Shown piece by piece: positions 1 to 4,974 of a stretch of DNA of 5,969 nucleotides (positions are counted from its first letter, which is position 1; every line of letters begins with the position of its first letter). The stretch spans positions 6,228-12,196 of the forward strand of contig JALVPA010000130.1 of the NCBI GenBank assembly GCA_027026055.1, in the 5' to 3' direction. This DNA is from Campylobacteraceae bacterium (GTDB lineage Bacteria > Campylobacterota > Campylobacteria > Campylobacterales > Sulfurovaceae). Made by a program: the position numbers and the translations under genes. The notes beneath the pieces were generated by a model, which saw only the letters and a program-made list of their open reading frames with translations, did no database searches and was not told the origin of the DNA.

Positions 1-458
1 AATACCGCATCTCCCATAAAACGACGCAAGCGCTCCAACGCTTCTCTGCGACTCGGTGCGCCGACGAGATCTTCGGGTTCGATCCCCGTTACTTTCGTGA
101 TATACTCGGGCAGATAACTACACGCCACAAACGTTTCGAAACGATCGACGATATCGCCGTTTTCCACCATGACCGCGCCGATTTCGATCACCTGCGACGT
201 GCCGGGTTTGGAACCGTTGGTTTCAATATCGAGGATACAGAAACGCTCCTCGTCGTAGGGCGTGAAAAAGGTGCGAAGGCGATAGCCCTCTTCGTCCGCT
301 TCGATAGGGTACCCCGAAGCTTGCAACAACAAAAAGATCGTTTCGGGGTCTTCGAAAAGCGTCGAGTGCGCGCGTACCGTTTCGACGTAAATATCCTCGC
401 TCAATATGCCGTTGTGCGATCGGAACGCATCGGTCAAAACCTCAAAGAGCTTTCGCAT
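1..458 (-). CDS. dnaQ: DnaQ-family 3'-5' exonuclease, N-terminal part (cut by left edge)
   Basis: This is a DEDDh exonuclease resembling the DNA polymerase III epsilon subunit, which removes nucleotides from DNA 3' ends. The visible 152 residues hold an N-terminal region of about 70 residues. Its segment FEDPETIFLLLQASGYPIEA (35-54) looks like the helical, helix-turn-helix-like front of campylobacterial DnaQ-type proteins. The exonuclease domain then begins: FCILDIETNG carries the first catalytic pair D77 and E79, followed by QVIEIGAV (89-96) and ITKVTGI (120-126). The later catalytic D, H and D lie beyond the window. The ATG at 458-456 is the only reasonable start; it lies inside the end of trpF (17-nt overlap) with no clear Shine-Dalgarno, so translational coupling to trpF is likely. 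Whether it is the replicative proofreader or an accessory exonuclease cannot be decided. The family call is firm; the symbol is tentative. Confidence 0.88.
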   Translation of the reverse strand, partial: MRKLFEVLTDAFRSHNGILSEDIYVETVRAHSTLFEDPETIFLLLQASGYPIEADEEGYRLRTFFTPYDEERFCILDIETNGSKPGTSQVIEIGAVMVENGDIVDRFETFVACSYLPEYITKVTGIEPEDLVGAPSRREALERLRRFMGDAV

Positions 459-1032
459 GGCGGATAAACTCGCTTACCTTTTTCAAATCTTTGCGCCCTT
501 TACTCGCTTCGACGCCGCTGCTGACATCCACACCGTAAAAGCCGTAACCGCGAAGCTCTTCCAACATCTCGGGGCGCAAACCGCCCGCCAATACGATACG
601 GGAGCAATCTTTGTTTTCAAACCATTCGAGATTGAGCCGTTTGCCGCTACCGCCGTACGCTTCGCAATAAGCATCCACCAAACGATACCGATCGCCGAAG
701 CGGTCGATATCTTCCGCATTTCGGGCGCGCACGACCGGCAACGTTTTCGTCTCTATTTTCGCCAAAAACGCTTCATCGACATCGAAATGGATTTGTGCGG
801 TAGAGATACCGCAACAGCGGCATATCTCGTCGATCTTTTCGGGCGTTTCGTTGACAAAAAGCCCTACCCTCTCGACAAACGGCGGCAATATATCGACGAT
901 CTCTTTAACCTTCTTCGGCGAAACGTAACGAGGAGAGTTTTCGTAAAAGACGAAACCGAGCGCATCGGCGCCGCACTCCGCCGCCCAAAGCGCATCCTCA
1001 AGATCGGTGATACCGCAGATTTTGACTTTCAC
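442..1032 (-). CDS. trpF: Phosphoribosylanthranilate isomerase
   Basis: TrpF isomerises N-(5-phosphoribosyl)anthranilate to the carboxyphenylamino-deoxyribulose phosphate in tryptophan synthesis; it is a cytosolic TIM barrel. The 196-residue product has the standard length. It opens with KVKICGITD, where C6 is the expected general base. It carries YENSPRYVSPKKV (30-42), the general-acid aspartate D120 in RLVDAYCEAYGGSGK, the glycine loop VLAGGL (147-152) and the phosphate-binding signature GVDVSSGVEASKGRKD (167-182). The start is a GTG at 1032-1030 with AAAGGGG just upstream, 11 nt after the rpe stop. The reading frame stays open further upstream into rpe, but that extension is non-homologous and rejected. 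trpF stands apart from other trp genes here, tucked between rpe and the exonuclease gene, and is presumably expressed from the rpe promoter. Confidence 0.96.
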   Translation of the reverse strand: MKVKICGITDLEDALWAAECGADALGFVFYENSPRYVSPKKVKEIVDILPPFVERVGLFVNETPEKIDEICRCCGISTAQIHFDVDEAFLAKIETKTLPVVRARNAEDIDRFGDRYRLVDAYCEAYGGSGKRLNLEWFENKDCSRIVLAGGLRPEMLEELRGYGFYGVDVSSGVEASKGRKDLKKVSEFIRHAKAL

Positions 1033-1043
1033 ACACGCCCCTT

Positions 1044-1700
1044 TTACTTCTCGTTCCTCACTTTCAAAGAGGCGATTGCCGTTTCGACCCCTTCGGGGTG
1101 TTTGTAGACATACGATCCCGCAACGACCATATCCACACCCGCCTCCGCCAACAATCCGACATTTTTGTCGTTGACGCCGCCGTCCACTTCGATGAGGCAT
1201 GAGGGATTGCGTTTGAGAATCATCTCTTTAAGACGCTGCGCCTTTTCGATAACGGAAGGGATAAATTTTTGACCGCCGAAACCGGGGTTGACGCTCATTA
1301 GCAACACCATATCGAGATCTTCGAGCAAAAACTCCACCGCTTCGGGTCGGGTGTGCGGGTTGAGCGCGACGGCGGGCTTGATGCCGTAAGCGCGAATCTT
1401 TTGTATCAGCCGATGCGGGTGTTTTTCTTCTTCGATATGAAAAGAGATATACCCGGGTTTCAATGGCGCGAACAGATCGACGAAAAACGTGTTGTTCTCC
1501 ACCATCAAATGAATATCGAGCGGCACCGTAGCCGCGTTCGCCACCGCTTCGACGACAACCGGACCGATCGTAAGATTGGGCACGAAGTGACCGTCCATCA
1601 CATCCACATGCACTAAATCGCATCCGCCCTCGCAAATCGCACGTACTTCCGATTCGAGTCTGCCGAAATCGGCCGACAATATACTGGGCGCTACCAGCAT
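1044..1700 (-). CDS. rpe: Ribulose-phosphate 3-epimerase
   Basis: Rpe interconverts ribulose 5-phosphate and xylulose 5-phosphate in the pentose phosphate pathway, and in Calvin-cycle organisms in carbon fixation. It is a cytosolic, metal-dependent TIM barrel. The 218-residue product is full length. Visible signatures are APSILSADF (4-12), LVHVDVMDGHFVPN (29-42) with metal ligands H31 and D33, IHLMVEN (63-69) with H64, VNPGFGGQ (137-144) and EVDGGV (171-176) with D173. D33 and D173 are the catalytic acid/base pair. The ATG at 1700-1698 is chosen because AAAGGAG lies 5 nt upstream and the protein then begins exactly at the family's conserved first strand; an in-frame ATG at 1745 would add 15 unrelated residues. 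It heads the operon with trpF and the exonuclease gene, and a TATAAT box lies about 70 nt upstream. Confidence 0.97.
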   Translation of the reverse strand: MLVAPSILSADFGRLESEVRAICEGGCDLVHVDVMDGHFVPNLTIGPVVVEAVANAATVPLDIHLMVENNTFFVDLFAPLKPGYISFHIEEEKHPHRLIQKIRAYGIKPAVALNPHTRPEAVEFLLEDLDMVLLMSVNPGFGGQKFIPSVIEKAQRLKEMILKRNPSCLIEVDGGVNDKNVGLLAEAGVDMVVAGSYVYKHPEGVETAIASLKVRNEK

Positions 1701-1705
1701 CCACG
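1701..1705 (-). other. Spacer between rpe Shine-Dalgarno and start
   Basis: On the minus strand AAAGGAG (complement of 1706-1712) precedes the rpe ATG with this 5-nt gap. This strong site decides the start at 1700 over the upstream in-frame ATG at 1745. Confidence 0.8.
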
Positions 1706-1771
1706 CTCCTTTGTTGGAATATCTCGCACCAACCGATCTCTTCAAGCCTCGGCGGATGATGATTTCCGTCG

Positions 1772-1799
1772 ATTATAACAAAAAGCGACTTGTAACCAA
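1772..1799 (-). promoter_or_regulatory. Candidate promoter of the rpe-trpF-exonuclease operon
   Basis: On the minus strand a perfect TATAAT box occupies 1777-1772. A TTGGTT element at 1799-1794 lies 16 nt upstream as a weak -35 match, with a T-run in the spacer. Sigma-70 promoters of Campylobacterota usually have a strong -10 box and poor -35, which fits. The predicted transcript start near 1765 leaves a leader of about 65 nt before rpe. Not experimentally shown. Confidence 0.6.
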
Positions 1800-1852
1800 A
1801 CCCATTTACAGAGCACTTCGTACGTTTAAGCGAAATTTATGTATCGATTTAC

Positions 1853-1858
1853 TATAAT
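1853..1858 (+). promoter_or_regulatory. -10 box of the rpmB promoter
   Basis: A perfect TATAAT sits in an A/T-rich context with no recognisable -35 hexamer, as is typical of Campylobacterota. It is about 72 nt upstream of the rpmB ATG, and the transcript would start near 1865. It is back-to-back with the rpe promoter: the two -10 boxes are about 75 bp apart, so the DNA between them (1778-1852) is shared upstream sequence. Confidence 0.65.
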
Positions 1859-1884
1859 GCGCCACTAAATTATTTCGAGACGGT

Positions 1885-1917
1885 ATGTGGATACGCATGC
1901 GGTCTACATCATTTTAA
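1885..1917 (+). other. Possible 10-codon leader ORF and hairpin in the rpmB leader
   Basis: An ATG at 1885 opens a 10-codon frame (MWIRMRSTSF) ending in TAA at 1915-1917, just before the rpmB Shine-Dalgarno. The same bases form a hairpin: ATGTGGA (1885-1891) pairs with TCTACAT (1903-1909), including one G-U pair, around an 11-nt loop containing the palindrome CGCATGCG (1894-1901). No good Shine-Dalgarno precedes the small ORF, so it may be chance. The hairpin would fold just upstream of the rpmB ribosome site. Confidence 0.25.
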
Positions 1918-1930
1918 GAAGGTAACGATT

Positions 1931-2140
1931 ATGGCTAGAAGATGTTCGGTAACCGGAAAAGGACCCTTGGTAGGCTACAACGTATCTCACGCGCACAACA
2001 AAACCAAAAAGCGTCAACTGCCCAACCTCAGAACGGTACGTATCACGCTTGAAGACGGCACGCGCAAAAAGATCAAAGTAGCCGCCTCCACGCTTCGCAC
2101 GATGCGAAAAAAAGCGGCTCAGGCTGCCGCGTCAAACTAA
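1931..2140 (+). CDS. rpmB: 50S ribosomal protein L28
   Basis: L28 is a small, basic protein of the large ribosomal subunit. The 69-residue product begins MARRCSVTGKGPLVGYNVSHAHNK, the family signature (C-x-x-TGK, then a GxxxSHAxNKTKR-type stretch). It continues with RQLPNLRTVRITLEDGT and a lysine/arginine-rich tail. Only one cysteine (C5) is present, so this is the zinc-free form. The length is within the 60-78 range of the family. The start has AAGAAGG at 1916-1922, 8 nt before the ATG. Its own TATAAT promoter lies upstream, and the K+ channel gene follows after 32 nt and may be co-transcribed. As I recall, rpmB-rpe adjacency and rpmB beside a K+ channel gene both occur in other Campylobacterota. 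Confidence 0.97.
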   Translation: MARRCSVTGKGPLVGYNVSHAHNKTKKRQLPNLRTVRITLEDGTRKKIKVAASTLRTMRKKAAQAAASN

Positions 2141-2150
2141 GTTTCAGATA

Positions 2151-2169
2151 GGAGAGAGTATACTCTCTT
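2151..2169 (+). promoter_or_regulatory. Palindrome at the translation start of the K+ channel gene
   Basis: AGAGAGTA (2153-2160) is followed directly by its exact complement TACTCTCT (2161-2168), and a G-T pair extends the stem by one. As RNA this folds into a hairpin with a TATA loop. It overlaps the only Shine-Dalgarno-like bases (GGAG, 2151-2154), which lie 18 nt from the ATG, too far for usual initiation. It could control translation, act as a protein operator, or (less likely, as no T-run follows) end the rpmB transcript. Confidence 0.5.
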
Positions 2170-2172
2170 ATC

Positions 2173-3303
2173 ATGTCTCCGCTAACACGATTCAAACAGT
2201 TTCTCGGATGGAGAAGCGCTCCAAAACCTCACATTACGCTGAACGGCGAATATTACGAACAGCTCAAACCTTTTAGACTTCCGCTGATTCTGACTGTGTT
2301 GATGATGCTGATCGGAACGATCGGCTATATGGTGATCGATCATTTCCCGTTGATGGATGCTATCTACCAAACGGGGATCACCTTCACCACCGTCGGCTTC
2401 GGCGAAATTCGCCCCATTTCGGATATGGGACGTATCTTTACCATCACGCTGATCATCTTCGGGTTTGTCGTCTTTTCGATCGCCGTCGGGATTATCGCCG
2501 AGGTGGTCAACAAAGGAGAATTTCAAAAAATCGCCAAGGAACGCCGCATGCTCTATGAAATTGCCAGACTCAAACACCATTTCGTTATCTGTTATCACAA
2601 CGATTTTACCGTACAAGTGACCAAGCAGCTTCGCGCCAACCATATCCCTTTCGTCGTGATCGATCCTGCCGAAAATCTTGAAGAGATCGCCAAAAGACAC
2701 AAATATCCCTACTTCGTCGTCGCCCAACCGCATACCGACGAAGGGATTCTCAAGTCGCACCTCTCCTCCGCAAAAGGTTTGATTACGTTGGCGGACAATA
2801 TTGCGGACAATATCGCTACCGTCGCTTCGGCAAGACTTTACGAAAAAGAGATCGGCAGACGACGCAAATACCTTATCATCGCCAACGCCAAAAGCCACGA
2901 AGACGAACAAAAGCTACTCAAGCTCGGTGCAGACAAGGTGGTCACCGCCACCAAACTGATGGCGCAACGCATCAATGCGATGGCGGCGCGTCCCGATATG
3001 GAAAACCTGCTCCAAGAGTTTCTCTACAAAAAAGATACGCCGCTCGATATGGAAGAGGCGAAAGTCTCCAAGACCTCATGGCTGGCGCTCAAACCCATCA
3101 AAGCGGCACGCTTCAGAGACGTCACCAACGTCACCGTTATCGGTATCCGTCAAAAAGACGGCAAATTTATCCCGATGCCCAAAGGCGATACCTTGGTAAT
3201 GCCCGAGTCGAAACTACTGCTTATCGGTACGAGCGAAGGGATACGCAACGCCAAAAAGATTATTCGCAAAAAGAGCAAACCCGAAGAGCTCAAATACATT
3301 TAA
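2173..3303 (+). CDS. Two-transmembrane potassium channel with RCK (TrkA-N/TrkA-C) regulatory domain
   Basis: This is an inner-membrane K+ channel of the MthK/Kch type, expected to form a tetramer and set potassium balance or membrane potential. The 376 residues read in order as follows. There is a short cytosolic front, then TM1 (about 36-56). A pore helix leads to the selectivity filter TTVGFGE (72-78), and TM2 follows (about 88-112). A linker (113-135) connects to the RCK Rossmann subdomain (136-265) and a TrkA-C subdomain (about 290-356) ending LLLIGTSEGI. The filter has F and E where TVGYGD is usual. The Rossmann loop CYHNDFT (140-146) lacks the GxGxxG glycines, so ligand binding is uncertain. 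The only possible start is ATG 2173, since a TAG stop lies just upstream in frame and no alternative codon fits. It is similar in context to the H. pylori channel gene beside rpmB (from memory). K+ selectivity is inferred. Confidence 0.93.
   Translation: MSPLTRFKQFLGWRSAPKPHITLNGEYYEQLKPFRLPLILTVLMMLIGTIGYMVIDHFPLMDAIYQTGITFTTVGFGEIRPISDMGRIFTITLIIFGFVVFSIAVGIIAEVVNKGEFQKIAKERRMLYEIARLKHHFVICYHNDFTVQVTKQLRANHIPFVVIDPAENLEEIAKRHKYPYFVVAQPHTDEGILKSHLSSAKGLITLADNIADNIATVASARLYEKEIGRRRKYLIIANAKSHEDEQKLLKLGADKVVTATKLMAQRINAMAARPDMENLLQEFLYKKDTPLDMEEAKVSKTSWLALKPIKAARFRDVTNVTVIGIRQKDGKFIPMPKGDTLVMPESKLLLIGTSEGIRNAKKIIRKKSKPEELKYI
2536..2550 (+). promoter_or_regulatory. Candidate internal ribosome site and start for a soluble RCK subunit
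   Basis: AAGGA (2536-2540) stands 7 nt before an in-frame ATG (2548-2550, M126). This ATG lies just after TM2 and 11 residues before the FVIC strand of the RCK domain. Starting here would give a 251-residue soluble RCK protein. In the archaeal channel MthK an internal methionine (M107) at the same aligned place does this. Whether it is used here is an inference. Confidence 0.4.
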
Positions 3304-3337
3304 ACCCGAGGGGCGTTAAGAGCGAACTGCGGATAAA

Positions 3338-3359
3338 TTCGGTAAGCTTTGCTTACGAA
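3338..3359 (+). terminator. Hairpin 1 downstream of the channel gene, possible terminator
   Basis: TTC (3338-3340), a bulged G and GTAAGC (3342-3347) pair with GCTTAC (3351-3356) and GAA (3357-3359) around a TTT loop, giving 9 bp with one bulge. It is followed by a loose T-rich stretch (AATCTTTTATT, 3360-3370). It could terminate the rpmB-channel transcript; the T-run is imperfect, so efficiency is unsure. Confidence 0.45.
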
Positions 3360-3374
3360 AATCTTTTATTGGAA

Positions 3375-3393
3375 ACGAAGGCTTCAGCCTCGT
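3375..3393 (+). repeat. Hairpin 2 in the channel-argJ spacer
   Basis: ACG, a bulged A and AGGC (3375-3382) pair with GCCTCGT (3387-3393) around a TTCA loop. This second bulged stem lies 15 nt after the first hairpin and has the same plan (3-bp base, one purine bulge on the 5' side, upper stem). The two may belong to one extragenic palindromic element or structured leader of argJ. The rest of the 153-nt spacer shows no ORF of note and no convincing promoter. Confidence 0.35.
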
Positions 3394-3456
3394 CACAAGG
3401 TGGTGCCAACATAGCGCTTGCTTATTTTATTGCTAAAAACTTAAAAAGGTATTTCT

Positions 3457-4674
3457 ATGTCCGACTATACCGTTACTCCGCTCGAGGGCGGACTTGCCAA
3501 TGTCAAAGGTTTCTTTTGCGACGCCGTCAATGTCGGCATGCGCACCAACCCCGCGAACTCCGGTATTTCCGATATCGACGGCGATGTGGCGTTTATCCGT
3601 AGCGATACGCCGTGCGATATTGCCGCCGTCTTTACGAGTAATCGCTTTCAAGCCGCGCCCATCAAGCACTTTTTGCGTTACGAAGAAGGATTTCAAACCG
3701 ACTTTGTCCTCGTCAACGCCAAAAACGCCAACGCCATGACGGGAAAGAGAGGGGTAGAAGATATCGACACCATCATGTCGGCGCTTTCGTCCAAAATCGA
3801 CGTGCATAACCCCGTTATGAGTTCGACGGGCGTCATCGGATATCGTCTGCCGGTCGAAAAAATCGTCTCGGCGTTCGACAAGTTCGATTTTAACGCCAAA
3901 AACTCCGATGCGGCGGCACGCGCCATTATGACCACCGACAGCTTCAAAAAGGAACTTGCCTACCGCGTGAGACTCGAGAGCGGCGAGAGTTTTACCGTCG
4001 CCGCCATCGCCAAAGGAGCGGGGATGATCAATCCTCAAATGGCTACGATGCTCTGCTTTGTCGTCACCGATGCCGACGTACCGAAAGAGGAGATGAAACC
4101 GTTGCTTCAAGAAGCGACGGAAGGCTCGTTCAACCGTATCTCCGTCGACGGCGACATGTCTACCAACGATACGGTGATGCTACTTGCCAACAAACGTGCG
4201 GCTTGTTATGACAAAACGGCGTTTGCGGAGGTCTTGAACCGTATGCTTTTTGATCTGGCGATGATGATATTGCGCGACGGCGAAGGGGCGAACAAAGTGG
4301 TGGCGTTTACCGTTAAAGGAGCGGCAAGCGACGAAGAGGCGCGCATCGCCGCGACGGCGCTGAGCAACTCGCTTTTGGTCAAAACCGCCCTTTTCGGCGA
4401 AGATCCCAACTGGGGACGTATCGCTTCCACTATCGGCGCCAGCGGCGTGGCGTGCGACGAAGAGAAGCTCTCCATCCGCTACGATGACTTGATCGTTTAC
4501 GACCGAGATCATCCGCAGCTCGACGAAGCGCGCGAAGAGGCCGCTTACGAGATCATGCGCAAAGCGCGTTTCGACGTCGTTTGCGATTTGGGTATGGGCA
4601 ACGGTAGCTACACCGCATACGGTTGCGACCTGAGCTACGAATATGTCAAAATCAACGCCGAATACCGTACCTGA
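3457..4674 (+). CDS. argJ: Glutamate N-acetyltransferase / ornithine acetyltransferase
   Basis: ArgJ moves the acetyl group from N-acetylornithine to glutamate, recycling it in arginine synthesis; bifunctional forms also use acetyl-CoA. The 405-residue precursor is full length. It normally cleaves itself into alpha and beta chains at the conserved KGAGMINPQMATML (186-199), leaving T197 as the N-terminal nucleophile of the beta chain. Other signatures are the oxyanion-type STGVIG (123-128), SVDGDMSTNDTV (229-240), FGEDPNWGRIAS (313-324) and the C-terminal YVKINAEYRT (396-405). The start has AAAAGG (3444-3449), 7 nt before the ATG. It ends in tandem stops TGA-TAG (4672-4677). Whether it is mono- or bifunctional cannot be read from sequence. 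No other arg gene is nearby. It sits downstream of the channel gene after a hairpin-rich spacer, so it may have its own promoter, but none is clear. Confidence 0.97.
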   Translation: MSDYTVTPLEGGLANVKGFFCDAVNVGMRTNPANSGISDIDGDVAFIRSDTPCDIAAVFTSNRFQAAPIKHFLRYEEGFQTDFVLVNAKNANAMTGKRGVEDIDTIMSALSSKIDVHNPVMSSTGVIGYRLPVEKIVSAFDKFDFNAKNSDAAARAIMTTDSFKKELAYRVRLESGESFTVAAIAKGAGMINPQMATMLCFVVTDADVPKEEMKPLLQEATEGSFNRISVDGDMSTNDTVMLLANKRAACYDKTAFAEVLNRMLFDLAMMILRDGEGANKVVAFTVKGAASDEEARIAATALSNSLLVKTALFGEDPNWGRIASTIGASGVACDEEKLSIRYDDLIVYDRDHPQLDEAREEAAYEIMRKARFDVVCDLGMGNGSYTAYGCDLSYEYVKINAEYRT

Positions 4675-4678
4675 TAGC

Positions 4679-4706
4679 GACGTTTTAACGTCAAAACGGT
4701 TATAAT
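4679..4706 (+). promoter_or_regulatory. Promoter of the DUF465 gene with overlapping inverted repeat
   Basis: TATAAT (4701-4706) lies 31 nt before the ATG, and no -35 hexamer is visible. In the place of a -35 element is a perfect inverted repeat, GACGTT-TT-AACGTC (4679-4692), which could be an operator or a small hairpin at the end of argJ. A second A/T-rich TATAAA follows at 4712-4717. The start has a strong AAGGAG (4725-4730), 7 nt before the ATG. Confidence 0.55.
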
Positions 4707-4737
4707 TTAACTATAAACAACACCAAGGAGAGTAACC

Positions 4738-4965
4738 ATGCTACACGAATATAGAGACGAAATTCACGAACTCAAACAGCAAAACGCCCATTTTGCCAAG
4801 ATTTTCGAAAAACATAACGAACTCGATCAAAAAGTCGAAGATGCCGAAGCGGGAAGAGTACCGATGAGCGATTTCGAACTCGAAAATCTCAAAAAAGAGA
4901 AACTTCGCCTCAAAGACGAAGCCTATCATATGATCTTGCAATACAAAAAGAGTAAGGAAGCCTAA
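4738..4965 (+). CDS. Small YdcH-like DUF465 protein
   Basis: This 75-residue, highly charged protein matches the DUF465/YdcH family in its start MLHEYRDEIHELK, the central FAKIFEKHNELDQKV (19-33) and the C-terminal LKKEKLRLKDEAYHMI (50-65). It is predicted to be almost entirely helical, with two helices that could pair as a coiled-coil hairpin around the GRVPMSD turn (59 percent or so of residues are polar or charged by eye). It has no signal peptide or membrane segment. The family's molecular function is unknown. It has a strong Shine-Dalgarno and its own TATAAT box, so it is probably well expressed. In C. jejuni, as I recall, a DUF465 gene directly adjoins rpmB; here the channel gene and argJ stand between them. 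It ends tail to tail with dedA, 4 nt apart. Confidence 0.9.
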   Translation: MLHEYRDEIHELKQQNAHFAKIFEKHNELDQKVEDAEAGRVPMSDFELENLKKEKLRLKDEAYHMILQYKKSKEA

Positions 4966-4974
4966 GCGCTTACT
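4951..4974. terminator. Shared hairpin between the convergent DUF465 and dedA ends
   Basis: AGTAAG (4951-4956) and CTTACT (4969-4974) are inverted repeats around a 12-nt loop that contains part of the palindrome TAAGCGCTTA (4963-4972). Read on the minus strand the stem is followed at once by CTTTTTG, a short T-run that fits a weak terminator for accA-dedA. No good T-run follows on the plus strand. It overlaps the last codons of both genes. Confidence 0.35.

Noticed and set aside
406..1107. Open frame of 233 codons on the plus strand opposite trpF
   Set aside because: It has no recognisable family, and its opposite strand encodes complete TrpF with all catalytic residues.
1033..1200. Upstream extension of the trpF frame to an ATG at 1200
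   Set aside because: It would overlap the 3' end of rpe, its residues are arginine/glycine-rich out-of-frame rpe translation, and the GTG at 1032 fits both the family start and a Shine-Dalgarno.
1701..1745. 15-residue N-terminal extension of Rpe to an ATG at 1745
   Set aside because: AAAGGAG sits right before the ATG at 1700, and the family's first strand begins there.
1778..1852. Possible operator between the divergent rpe and rpmB promoters
   Set aside because: Apart from the 6-bp CGTACG I found no convincing inverted or direct repeat.
2182..2910. Open frame of 242 codons on the minus strand opposite the channel gene
   Set aside because: Histidine- and aspartate-rich shadow translation without a family resemblance; the plus strand encodes a clear channel.
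3433..4110. Open frame of 225 codons on the minus strand opposite argJ
   Set aside because: Shadow of argJ with repetitive low-complexity residues and no known motif or ribosome site.
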